NCBI GenBank assembly: GCA_963729195.1
Contig: CAVSNF010000013.1
Location: 7,715-71,714, forward strand
Direction of reading: 5' to 3'
Length of the DNA: 64,000 bases
Origin: CAVPTL01 sp963729195
GTDB taxonomy: Bacteria > Actinomycetota > Thermoleophilia > Gaiellales > JAICJC01
The translations under genes were made by a program, and so were the position numbers. Below are positions 8,451 to 16,407 of this stretch, one piece after another; within the stretch, counting starts at the first letter, position 1, and every line of letters starts with the position of its first letter. Below the pieces are notes generated by a model. That model saw only the letters and a list, made by a program, of their open reading frames with translations, did not search any database and had not been told where the DNA came from.

Positions 8451-9358
8451 CGGCGTCCAGCATCCAGCTGATCGCAGCACCCTTTGACGGCTTCGGTCGA
8501 TCGGGCCACCAGGCTCGCGCGCCGGAGGCCCTGCGCGCCGCTGGCCTGGAGGGCGCGTTCGGTGAGCGCGACGTGCTGCGTGACCCCGATTTCACGTTGC
8601 CGCCCCCCAATCCCGCCCGCGCGGCGGGCTCTGGTTTGATGAACGAGGGGGCGTTGCTGGCGTTGGTCGACGCTCTCCACGAGCAGGTCGCCGCGGCGCT
8701 CGCAGCGAACCGATTCCCGATTGTCTACGGCGGGGAGTGTTCGGTGCTTTTGGGCGCGATCACGGGCCTGCGTGACGTTCGCGGACGGGCGGGGCTGGTC
8801 TTTCTGGACGCCCACGAAGACACCACCTCGCTCGACGTGTCCGCCGACGGTGAGGCCGCCAACATGGAGATCGGTCTGCTGTTGGGCATCACCGGGCAAC
8901 TCGCGCCGGCCCAACTCCGCCGCCGGCTGCCGGCACTCGAGTCGGAAGCCCTCGCGGTGCTCGGGCCACGCGACCACGAGTTGCGCCGGACGCTGAATAT
9001 CGCCAGCCTGTCTGCCCGCGGGGTGTTTCTGCGCAGCGACGATGCGGTCGCCGGCGCCCCGTCCCAGGTCGCCCGGGACGCGGTCACGCACATTCGCCAG
9101 ACCGCTTCGGCGTGGTGGCTGCATACCGACCTGGATGTGCTCGCGCAGGACGTGTTCACCGCCGGGCGCGTGCCGGGAGACGAGTCGGAGCCGGGCGGGC
9201 TCGACTGGACGCAGCTCACCGAGTTGACCTTGGCTGCCCTCGGGTGCGGTGGCTGCTGTGGGTGGAGCATCGCGATCTATGACCCCGAGCAGGACCCCCA
9301 AGGCACAGAGGCGAGTCGTATCGTCCAGTACGTGAGCGACGTCGCCGCCTCACTGTAG
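8447..9358 (+). CDS. Ureohydrolase (arginase) superfamily protein with an altered metal site
   Basis: The 303-residue product has the arginase fold signatures DAHEDT (Asp-x-His-x-Asp, metal ligands) and HTDLDVL (Asp-x-Asp ligands). The N-terminal ligand motif, normally GGDHS, is GGECS here, so the first manganese-binding His is replaced by Cys. The enzyme may therefore bind metal differently or act on another guanidino or amidino compound. GTG 8447 overlaps the stop of the L,D-transpeptidase gene by four bases. It lies on the same strand as the preceding genes and is followed at once by a convergent gene. Confidence 0.8.
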   Translation: MTASSIQLIAAPFDGFGRSGHQARAPEALRAAGLEGAFGERDVLRDPDFTLPPPNPARAAGSGLMNEGALLALVDALHEQVAAALAANRFPIVYGGECSVLLGAITGLRDVRGRAGLVFLDAHEDTTSLDVSADGEAANMEIGLLLGITGQLAPAQLRRRLPALESEALAVLGPRDHELRRTLNIASLSARGVFLRSDDAVAGAPSQVARDAVTHIRQTASAWWLHTDLDVLAQDVFTAGRVPGDESEPGGLDWTQLTELTLAALGCGGCCGWSIAIYDPEQDPQGTEASRIVQYVSDVAASL

Positions 9359-9361
9359 GAC

Positions 9362-9811
9362 CTAGCCGACGTAGCTGGCGAGCCGGATGCGCGTAAAGCG
9401 CATCGAGTCAGACGCTTCGTGTGCGTCCTCGCCGGGACGAACGGCAATCACAGTGACGTCGATGGTCGCACCGGTCAGTCCCATCAGCGCATCGGTCACG
9501 GTGACGGTCTTCGTCCAGGGTGTGAGTGGATGCGGCGGGCGGCGGTCGAACGCCTCCCGGGGCTCGGTAGGGATGTCGCAGTGGCCGATGTCTCCGTAGC
9601 AGCCCCCGTGTCCGAAGATCGTGAACGACCCGGCATAGCCGCTGGCGGATTCCCGCGGCGTGTCCAGCGATGCCTTGGGATTGTCGATGAAGATGCGGGC
9701 TTCGTATGAATCACCGGAATGGTCGACCTCGTAGAAGATCAGGTCGATCCGGGGGTTGTCGTCGTCGAGGTGTTCGGGCAGTTCGAGTCCGGTGGTGACG
9801 TAGCGCTTCAT
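9362..9811 (-). CDS. Stand-alone tyrosinase C-terminal-type beta domain
   Basis: This 149-residue protein starts at ATG 9811, one base after the tyrosinase stop, so the genes are tightly coupled. The sequence RIFIDNPKASLDTP ... GHGGCYGDIGHCDIP ... PHPLTPWTKTVTVTDAL resembles the beta-rich segment that follows the catalytic domain in some tyrosinase/polyphenol oxidase proteins. Such domains cover the copper site or help maturation. Here it is encoded separately, so it may be a chaperone or a subunit, comparable in role but not in sequence to the Streptomyces MelC1 helper. The longer frame from 9874 would overlap the tyrosinase and is rejected. Confidence 0.7.
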   Translation of the reverse strand: MKRYVTTGLELPEHLDDDNPRIDLIFYEVDHSGDSYEARIFIDNPKASLDTPRESASGYAGSFTIFGHGGCYGDIGHCDIPTEPREAFDRRPPHPLTPWTKTVTVTDALMGLTGATIDVTVIAVRPGEDAHEASDSMRFTRIRLASYVG

Positions 9812-9812
9812 C

Positions 9813-10643
9813 TCACGTGCCCACCGTGACCGAGCGGGTGGCCGCGGCGTAGTCGTAGCCCAGCGCGTTGACATCGAGCACCTGGCGGAAGGTCATGCCA
9901 AACGGCGGGAGGGCGTCGTCCAGCAGCCCGGCGGGGATGGTCGAGTTGCCGTGGCGCAGCTGCCACAGGCGCCACAGCCGATCGATCATCGTGTGGTGGG
10001 CCCAGAAGATCGGGTCAAAGGCGGCGAAGGGGATGATGCCCATGTGGCCGCCGACCCAGACGTGCACGCGGTTATGGAGATCCTCGACCTGCGAGGTGAA
10101 GTCCAGGAAATCGGAGAGTCCCAGCACTCGCTTGACCTCGTTCTTGGTCGGCAGCGGCGATGCGCCCGGCGCGCCCGGTTGGCGGCGGGTGGTTGCAGTC
10201 ACATTCAGACCTTGCGCGGTGCCCTGTTGCAGCGCGAGCTTGCTGACCTTGGCCGAGTGCAGCGGGTTCACCTTCCCGCCGGCGCGGATCACCTTGTACG
10301 CGGCCGGCAACGGAGGTTTCTGGCCGAGCGTGTCGGTCTGCCAGTTCCACCAGGTGAGTGCGACGTCAGCGACTCGATCGCGCAGCGCGAGCTCGAAGAA
10401 GTAGAGGTACGCGCGGTGCCACGGCAAGAAGTAGGGCGTGCCGTGGGCGTTGTCGCACCCAATCGGCAGCGGCAGCCCGTGGATGCCCGCCCAGTGGGCG
10501 TAGCCTCGGTCGTCTGCGATCGCGTAGACGTCCTTGAACGCCGAGCGAAGCAGTGCGAGCTGGGTGGGGGAAAGCTGGGTCGCTTCTCGCCGGTGGTGAA
10601 TCGGTGCGGTGGTCACGTGCGGCTGGGCAGCGACGGTGTTCAC
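9813..10643 (-). CDS. Tyrosinase (type 3 copper monophenol oxidase)
   Basis: The 276-residue protein has both copper sites. CuA uses His67 and His76 (NAHGTPYFLPWHRAYLYFFE), with His50 or His55 as third ligand. CuB uses His190 and His194 (DLHNRVHVWVGGHM) and the HH pair at 216-217 (FWAHHTMIDRLW). It should oxidise phenols to o-quinones. No signal peptide is visible, so export would need a partner, or the enzyme works inside the cell. The one-base spacing to the following beta-domain gene suggests they work together. Confidence 0.92.
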   Translation of the reverse strand: MNTVAAQPHVTTAPIHHRREATQLSPTQLALLRSAFKDVYAIADDRGYAHWAGIHGLPLPIGCDNAHGTPYFLPWHRAYLYFFELALRDRVADVALTWWNWQTDTLGQKPPLPAAYKVIRAGGKVNPLHSAKVSKLALQQGTAQGLNVTATTRRQPGAPGASPLPTKNEVKRVLGLSDFLDFTSQVEDLHNRVHVWVGGHMGIIPFAAFDPIFWAHHTMIDRLWRLWQLRHGNSTIPAGLLDDALPPFGMTFRQVLDVNALGYDYAAATRSVTVGT

Positions 10644-10704
10644 GCGATACCGAGACTACTGCGCGATGCGAGCAGCGGCAAACCCGCGCCGCTGAGCCTG
10701 TCGG

Positions 10705-11427
10705 CTATTGCACAGCGATCGGCGTGAGCGACGCCGGCCGCGGCCGGTCGTCGACGCGGATCACGTGGGTGTTCACCATCATGTCCTGCGGCGCTCGGTT
10801 GGTCTTATCCCACAGCGGCCACAGGAACCAGACGATCTCGCCGATCCATCCCACAAACGGGATCGCCCCGATCACGCCGACCAAAAGCACCTTGATCAAC
10901 ACATCACGCAGGAACGCGAACCAGAACGTGACCGGCTCTCCCGAGTCGCGCGCGACCCGGATCCCGGTGGCCTGACGGCCCCAGGTCTGGCCGTTGTGCT
11001 TGCCCGGCCTGCGCATCAACAGGCCGGCATAGCAGCAGTACACGCCCAGCACGCCCAGGATTCCGATCACGGCGATCAACCAGAACCAGGGAGCGATCAG
11101 CAGGTGATAGTGCTGCTGCACCTGTCCGGTGGTGTTGCCGTAGGCGTCATGGGAGGGCTCGGTATAGGTGAAGTCATAACCGCCGGAGGAGACATGCTTA
11201 ACACCGCCGGCGAGTGCGAACAGGCCGACGACAGCGGCGATGGCCAGGATTAAGCCGGTAATGATCATGCTGTCGAGCATGTATGCGCCGACCCGCCTCC
11301 ACCAGCCGGACAGCACCACAGCTTCCGCGGCACCGGTCGCGTTCGAGCCACAGTTCGTACAGAACTGGGCACCGGGCGCGAGGCCTGCGCCACAGTGCGA
11401 GCAGTAGCGTGGATCGCTGTAGGACAC
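10705..11427 (-). CDS. Zinc-ribbon RDD-family membrane protein
   Basis: The 240-residue protein begins with a zinc ribbon (CSHCGAGL ... FCTNCGS, two CxxC pairs). An RDD domain follows: GWWRRVGAYMLDSMII supplies the conserved Arg and Asp, and three or four hydrophobic helices follow. RDD proteins are membrane proteins of uncertain role, some linked to ion transport. An insertion with Gly/Tyr/His-rich sequence separates helices one and two. Its neighbours give no further hint. Confidence 0.82.
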   Translation of the reverse strand: MSYSDPRYCSHCGAGLAPGAQFCTNCGSNATGAAEAVVLSGWWRRVGAYMLDSMIITGLILAIAAVVGLFALAGGVKHVSSGGYDFTYTEPSHDAYGNTTGQVQQHYHLLIAPWFWLIAVIGILGVLGVYCCYAGLLMRRPGKHNGQTWGRQATGIRVARDSGEPVTFWFAFLRDVLIKVLLVGVIGAIPFVGWIGEIVWFLWPLWDKTNRAPQDMMVNTHVIRVDDRPRPASLTPIAVQ

Positions 11428-11479
11428 GCTCGGATTATCGGCGCGGCGCGGCGACGACTTGAGGTGGAGAGCCGCTGGG

Positions 11480-11800
11480 TCAGGCGTCCGGTGGCAACGG
11501 CCACTCGGCGATCTTGTGCCACCCCGAGGCGATCATTTCCTGAAGCAGGCCGTCGCGGTCGGTGTCGGGGAATTCCCACGAGTAGACAGCGCCCAGGTTC
11601 GCGACCGGAAGACCTCCCTCGACCGGCGCAGGAAGCACGCTCGTGGCAATCCTTCTGCCTGTGTGCGCGTTTCGTTCCGCGCCCAGAATCACCCAGTCGT
11701 GCTCGCAGATGTCCTCGTAGTATTGGCGCGCCAACTGGATCACACCGTCATCCGCGCCGCGACCGGAAAACACCACAAGGACGTTGGCGAGGGTCGCCAC
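11480..11800 (-). CDS. Hypothetical soluble protein
   Basis: The coding part appears to begin at GTG 11800 (VATLANVLVVFSGRG...). The frame further upstream is low-quality sequence in a promoter region. The 106-residue product is rich in Trp and Asp and ends SGWHKIAEWPLPPDA. I do not recognise the family. A 16-bp direct-repeat element lies 27 bp upstream of this start and could equally serve this gene or the divergent propeller gene. Confidence 0.5.
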   Translation of the reverse strand: MATLANVLVVFSGRGADDGVIQLARQYYEDICEHDWVILGAERNAHTGRRIATSVLPAPVEGGLPVANLGAVYSWEFPDTDRDGLLQEMIASGWHKIAEWPLPPDA

Positions 11801-11826
11801 TGGCGGTGAGTATGTACGTAAACCTT

Positions 11827-11842
11827 TGAGAGAACTCTGAGA
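11827..11842. promoter_or_regulatory. Direct-repeat operator candidate, copy 1
   Basis: TGAGAGAACTCTGAGA contains two TGAGA half-sites exactly 11 bp apart. It lies between two divergent genes. Two similar elements occur at 15359 and 20431, also in front of secreted-protein genes. The spacing of one helical turn is typical of OmpR/PhoB-type regulators. Confidence 0.45.
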
Positions 11843-11962
11843 ATTGTGACGCATCGGTGAATCATGAATGTTTGACGCAACCCGTACAGGTAGTTTGGGT
11901 TGCTGCGAGCCGATCGTGCGGTTACGCTCCGCGGCGGTTTCGGTGTCAAATGGGAGGCAGTG

Positions 11963-13116
11963 GTGACGAAGCTCCGGGGGGTTGGGCGGTGTGTTGCGTT
12001 TGGGGTTGTTGTTCTGGCGGTGGCCGGAGTGGCCTCGGCCTCGGCGGCTGTGGTTCAGCCGCATGTCACTCAGAGTTGGCAGACCAACGGCCGGGTGACT
12101 TCCATGAAGATCGTGGGTACCACCGCCTACATCGGCGGGAAGTTCACTTCGGTACGGCCGGCGGGCGCGGCTGCGGGCACCGGTGAGGTGGTCAGAAACC
12201 ACGCCGCTGCCATTAACCTCGCCACCGGCGCGTTGCTGCCGTGGAATCCCAACGCCAACGGCGTCGTCCAGGCCATCACGGCCAACGGCACGACCGTCTA
12301 TCTGGGCGGATCGTTCACCCAGGTGGGGGGAAGGCCCACCCGCGACTGGCGGCGGTGAACCCCACAACCGGCGTGGTCAACGCGTCCTGGAAGCCGACCG
12401 CCGACGCCCAGGTGATGACCCTCACGCTCAACAGCGGGATTCTCTATGCCGGTGGTCAGTTCACGACCGTGAACACCGCGTCGCATCCCTATCTGGCGGC
12501 GCTCGTGGCCACCACGGGGGCGATTGCACCAGCTTTCAACGGCACCGCCGATGCCGCCGTGACCGCATCGACGATGACAGCCGATCGCACCAGGCTAGTT
12601 ATCGGCGGGGACTTCACGCACGCCTCGGGATCGAGCCAAAACCACATCGCTGCACTCAACCCAGCCTCCGGAGCACCGCTCGCCTGGGCAAGCCACACGT
12701 CGTATGGCATCGTCGATCTGGCCGCTGACGCAAGCGGCATCTATGCAGCCGGTCTCGGAGGCGGCGGGACGTTCGCCGCGTTCAATCCCGCGACCGGCCG
12801 GCTCAACTGGCAGGACGGCACCGACGGCAACATCCAGGCGATCACGGTGCTCGCCGGCGTTGTGTACGCGGGCGGCCACTATGGCAACTACTGCGGCCCT
12901 GAGGGCGGCAGCCACACCTGCCCCGCGCCGGTGAAGCGCCTCAAGCTGGTGGCGGTGGATGAGGTCACCGGGGCGTTGCAGCCGTGGGCGCCGAGCGTCA
13001 ACAGCGTGTTGGGTGTCTTTAGTCTGGCGGCCGGCAACGGATATCTCGCTGCCGGCGGTGACTTCACCAAGATCGCCGGCACAACCCAACAGGGGTTCGC
13101 GAGGTTTGCGGGGTAG
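11963..13116 (+). pseudogene. Secreted beta-propeller (delta-60-like repeats), one frameshift
   Basis: GGGAGG lies five bases before GTG 11963. The signal peptide and first two repeats (TAYIGGKFTSVRPAGAAAG, TTVYLGGSFTQVGG) are in one frame to 12358. The rest continues in another frame (HPRLAAVNPTTGVVNASWKP ...) to 13116. The break is at a run of six G at 12325-12330; a seventh G would restore VGGKAHPRLAAVN. The intact paralog at 19181-20350 has VGGKNRKDIAAVD at this point, which confirms the site. It is a homopolymer sequencing error, a phase-variable tract or a real mutation. Confidence 0.8.
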
Positions 13117-13185
13117 GCCCTGGTGGCGCCGTGGTACGTAACGCGCTCATGAGTTATTCATGATCGCTTGTCAGAATTGGGGCGA

Positions 13186-14076
13186 ATGGTGACGTTGCTG
13201 ACGGCGGCGCCGATAACCTATGCACAGGCGATCATCCTCGGACTGATCCAGGGGGTGGCTGAGCTATTCCCGATCTCCAGCCTGGGGCAGAGTGTGGTGC
13301 TACCGCATCTGTTCGGCTGGAACATCCACCAAAACGATCAGTACTTCCTCTCGTTTCTGGTTGCTACGCACCTCGCGACTGCACTGGTGCTGCTGGGATT
13401 TTTCTGGGCCGACTGGGTGCGCATCGTCAAGGGGCTTGCTCGAAGCGTCACCGAGCGTGGCGTCGCAGACGACAACCCGGACGGCCGGTTGGGCTGGCTG
13501 CTGATCGCCGGCACGATCCCCGCCGGGATTCTGGGGTTGGCGTTGCAGGACCGCCTCCGGTCCGTGTTTGCATCGCCTCGCTCGGCGGCCTTCTTCCTGA
13601 TCCTGAACGGCTTGATGCTGTTTGGCGCTGAGCTGTTGCGGCGCCGGGCACCGGTGGCCCAGCCACAGGACGGGGTCGCATCGGACACCCGAGTGGCCGG
13701 CGAGGTGTCGTGGGGTGGGGCGTTTGCGATCGGTGCTGCCCAGGCGCTGGCGTTGATCCCGGGGTTCTCGCGGTCGGGCGCCTCGATGGCCGGTGGACTG
13801 CGGGTCGGTCTCTCAAACGAAGACGCGGCGCGGTTTGCGTTTCTGCTGGCCACTCCGGTGATCGGAGCTGCGGCGGTTTTGAAGCTGCCTGATCTGTTCG
13901 GATCCGCGGGCAACGGCGTGCGGGGCCAGGCGCTCGCGGCATCGCTCTGCGCGGCAGCGGCCGCGTACGTCTCGGTGCGATATCTGATGCGGTACTTCGA
14001 GACGAAGCGGCTCACGCCGTTCGCGGTGTTCTGCGCCGTGGAGGGCATCGCCCTGAGCCTCTACTTCGCACGCTAG
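13186..14076 (+). CDS. UppP/BacA-like undecaprenyl-diphosphatase family protein
   Basis: This is a multi-helix membrane protein with both BacA signatures: QGVAELFPISSLGQ near the N-terminus and IPGFSRSGASMAGGL in the second half. Family members recycle the C55 lipid carrier for cell-wall synthesis. The N-terminal motif differs from the usual EGxTEFLPISSTGH: the first Glu and the final His are both Gln here. The GFSRSG Ser-Arg pair is kept. The start is taken as ATG 13186; TTG 13168 and GTG 13189 are possible. It may have changed specificity, so the symbol is withheld. Confidence 0.82.
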   Translation: MVTLLTAAPITYAQAIILGLIQGVAELFPISSLGQSVVLPHLFGWNIHQNDQYFLSFLVATHLATALVLLGFFWADWVRIVKGLARSVTERGVADDNPDGRLGWLLIAGTIPAGILGLALQDRLRSVFASPRSAAFFLILNGLMLFGAELLRRRAPVAQPQDGVASDTRVAGEVSWGGAFAIGAAQALALIPGFSRSGASMAGGLRVGLSNEDAARFAFLLATPVIGAAAVLKLPDLFGSAGNGVRGQALAASLCAAAAAYVSVRYLMRYFETKRLTPFAVFCAVEGIALSLYFAR

Positions 14077-14228
14077 GCGAAGTACAAGCTCAGAAGCCTC
14101 TCACGGTTCTCGTGAAACACTGACGCGCTGGCGCAAATGCCTCCTTAAACCCCAGGCTGCGTCTGTATCGGTGAGGTCGGGTGGTCGAATGCCTCGTAGT
14201 GGCAGGGACGGCCACCCGACGACCGCCG

Positions 14229-15251
14229 TTACCCGCCCGAGGTCGGGGAGAGCCCGAACGCCGGGAGCATGTCTGGCGCTGTTTCGGCTGCGCCGAGGTG
14301 GGTCGTGAGGCCGGTGATGTCCTCGCTCATTCTCAGCAGCGAGTAGTGGTCGAAGTCGGCTTTGGCAACGGTGTGCGGTCTCACGAATGGGCTGATCACG
14401 ATGGTGGCCAGGTGGTTGCTGGGATCGGACCCCGCCGACGTGTCGGCGGTCAGCACCACAACCAGTTTCCCGCTCTTGTAGTCGGGCGAGGATGCGATCT
14501 TGGGCATCCACTTCGCCATGAAGCGATCCTCCTCGACCACCGGCGATACGCCGCCGCAGGAGTCGTGTCCGTCATTGCAGAGGTTGGGCACGACAAAGCC
14601 GTAGCCGGGCAGCGCACCCCGCCGCAGGTCGGCGGCCAGCGCACCTGCTGTGGTCGTCCCCATCGGTACGTCGAACTTCTTGCAGCTCGCGCGCTCGTTG
14701 ATGTAGTAGACAGCGGGATTGTGCCGTGGCGCATAGTTGCCAGCGTCCTCGAGAAAACAGTTGGACGGCATGCTCTCGGCATAGCTCTTCCAGGAGCGGT
14801 GCGCCGCCTCCAGCTGGGAGAAGATGCTCGGGTCGGTGCTCTGACACTCGGGGCTGGGGGTGCAGTCGGAGCCGCGTCGGCGATCCCCGGCGATGGACGG
14901 TGGCGCTGTCCCCGACGTCATCTGGATGTAGTTGGGGAGGCTGGGGAACTGGATGCCGTGATAGTTCGTTGCCAACCCGCAGCCGTCTGCGAGCGCGTTG
15001 ATGGTGGGAGCGTCGTGCGAGCCGATCACCGAGTCGAACGAGGTGTTCTCCATAACGATCACCAGCACCTTGCTGATCGCTGTCGGCTGCCCTGCCATCG
15101 AGCCGCAGACCCCTGAGGCCGGCTTCACGTTGGTGGTGGACGGAGCTGTCGACGAGCCCGAGCACGCCTGGCCGCAGGCGAGGGCGATCATCACTGCCAG
15201 GGCGCTGAGGCTTTGCGTCAGGCGCCGGGGAAAGTGCATTCGCTGATCCAT
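14229..15251 (-). CDS. Secreted phosphoesterase-family protein (PF04185-like), lipoprotein
   Basis: This 340-residue protein has a signal peptide ending in a possible lipobox (ACGQACSG). The catalytic-type motif is VLVIVMENTSFDSVIGSHDA, the start of the phosphoesterase/phospholipase C superfamily, where the Asn or Thr region holds the metal-bound nucleophile. Further family blocks are SLPNYIQMTSG and VVLTADTSAGSDPSNH. Members are acid phosphatases or phospholipase C-type enzymes. It is divergent from a paralog at 15427, and the two share the intergenic region. Confidence 0.82.
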   Translation of the reverse strand: MDQRMHFPRRLTQSLSALAVMIALACGQACSGSSTAPSTTNVKPASGVCGSMAGQPTAISKVLVIVMENTSFDSVIGSHDAPTINALADGCGLATNYHGIQFPSLPNYIQMTSGTAPPSIAGDRRRGSDCTPSPECQSTDPSIFSQLEAAHRSWKSYAESMPSNCFLEDAGNYAPRHNPAVYYINERASCKKFDVPMGTTTAGALAADLRRGALPGYGFVVPNLCNDGHDSCGGVSPVVEEDRFMAKWMPKIASSPDYKSGKLVVVLTADTSAGSDPSNHLATIVISPFVRPHTVAKADFDHYSLLRMSEDITGLTTHLGAAETAPDMLPAFGLSPTSGG

Positions 15252-15358
15252 AGTGGGTGTCGGCGGATCGTCGATGGTAGAGAGCAGCCTATCCGGGGTT
15301 CGGTTTTGTTACGTACATACACTCATAGACTTTTCAAAGTTGCACTACGGTGGTCGAA

Positions 15359-15375
15359 GTCTCACTGAGCTCTCA
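15359..15375. promoter_or_regulatory. Direct-repeat operator candidate, copy 2
   Basis: GTCTCACTGAGCTCTCA carries two half-sites (GTCTCA at 15359, CTCTCA at 15370) 11 bp apart. On the other strand this reads TGAGAGCTCAGTGAGA, matching the copies at 11827 and 20431. It lies about 50 bp before the phosphoesterase start at 15427, in the region between the two divergent phosphoesterase genes. Confidence 0.45.
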
Positions 15376-15426
15376 CGGTGTTGCCCCTACCCTCTCGCGG
15401 CGAAGTCATATCACCCTAGGAGCTCC

Positions 15427-16335
15427 ATGCCGTCCATGCTCAGATTCGGCCCACTTCCGCTCGCCGCCACTGCGGCGTTGGCGATGTGGTGCGCGTCCGC
15501 CGCGATGCCCACCGGCGCACATGCCGCCGCGCGGGCGTGCGGCCATCACGGTCACTCTCGCATCACACATGTGGTGGTGATTGCGTTTGAGAACCACTCC
15601 TACGCGCAGGTTTTAGGCTCGCATGCGCCGAACTCGTACTTCAAGCAGGTTGCGGCGGGTTGCGGATCCGCGACGCGGTTTCGCGCCGCTCATGTTCCTC
15701 GCAGCCTGCCCAACTACATCGCGGTGACCAGCGGTCGTGTGACGATTACCGGCGACTGCGAGCCCAGCCCATCGTGTCGATCAACCTCGCGCAACCTGTT
15801 CTCGCAGCTGGGACCGCGACACTGGCGGGTGTGGGCTGAATCCATGCCGGGCCGCTGTTTTGCCAAAAACCATGGGCAGTACGTGCCACGGCATGCCCCG
15901 GCCGTCTACTACACACGCATCCGTCGGCCCGTGTGCCGCCAAAACACGCTGCCCCTGCCCAAGAAGACTCCGCATCCCGGCAGGAAGTTCACGTGGGTCG
16001 CTCCCAACCTTCAGCACGACATGCACGACGGGAGCCTGCAGCAGGCTGCGGCGTGGCTCCACAACTACCTCGCCGGTGGGCGAGGACTGCTGCGCACGGA
16101 GGCCTACCGTGCGGGGCACACGGCCATCTTCGTCTGGTTTGACACGGGCGCCGGTGGTGCATCTATTCGGACGCCGATCCCACTGATCGTGATCTCGAGG
16201 CATACGCCGCAGCGTCACTTCACTCAGTCGATCACCAACTACCAGCTGCTTCGAACCTGGGAGAGTCTCTTCCATCTGCGCTGCCTCAACCTTGCCTGCG
16301 GCGCTCGGAACCTCACAGCCACGTTTCATCTTTGA
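15427..16335 (+). CDS. Secreted phosphoesterase-family protein, paralog of the divergent neighbour
   Basis: AGGAG at 15418-15422 supports ATG 15427. The 302-residue product has a signal peptide ending near GAHAAA. The N-terminal motif is VVVIAFENHSYAQVLGSHAP, in place of ENTSFD in the neighbouring paralog. Blocks SLPNYIAVTSG and DCEPSPSCRSTSRNLFSQLG align with that paralog. The C-terminal WFDTGAGGASIRTPIPLIVIS resembles the metal-site region of the superfamily. The catalytic motif is divergent, so activity is uncertain. Confidence 0.78.
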   Translation: MPSMLRFGPLPLAATAALAMWCASAAMPTGAHAAARACGHHGHSRITHVVVIAFENHSYAQVLGSHAPNSYFKQVAAGCGSATRFRAAHVPRSLPNYIAVTSGRVTITGDCEPSPSCRSTSRNLFSQLGPRHWRVWAESMPGRCFAKNHGQYVPRHAPAVYYTRIRRPVCRQNTLPLPKKTPHPGRKFTWVAPNLQHDMHDGSLQQAAAWLHNYLAGGRGLLRTEAYRAGHTAIFVWFDTGAGGASIRTPIPLIVISRHTPQRHFTQSITNYQLLRTWESLFHLRCLNLACGARNLTATFHL

Positions 16336-16407
16336 GGTTAAGCAGCCGTTCGCAGTTGTTGAGTTTCATAAACCATTCACACTCGCGCGATAGCTTCGAT
16401 AGCTGGA

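Noticed and set aside
6630..8480. 616-codon open frame on the minus strand
   Set aside because: It is antisense to the monooxygenase and L,D-transpeptidase genes, with low-complexity Arg/Gly composition and no domain.
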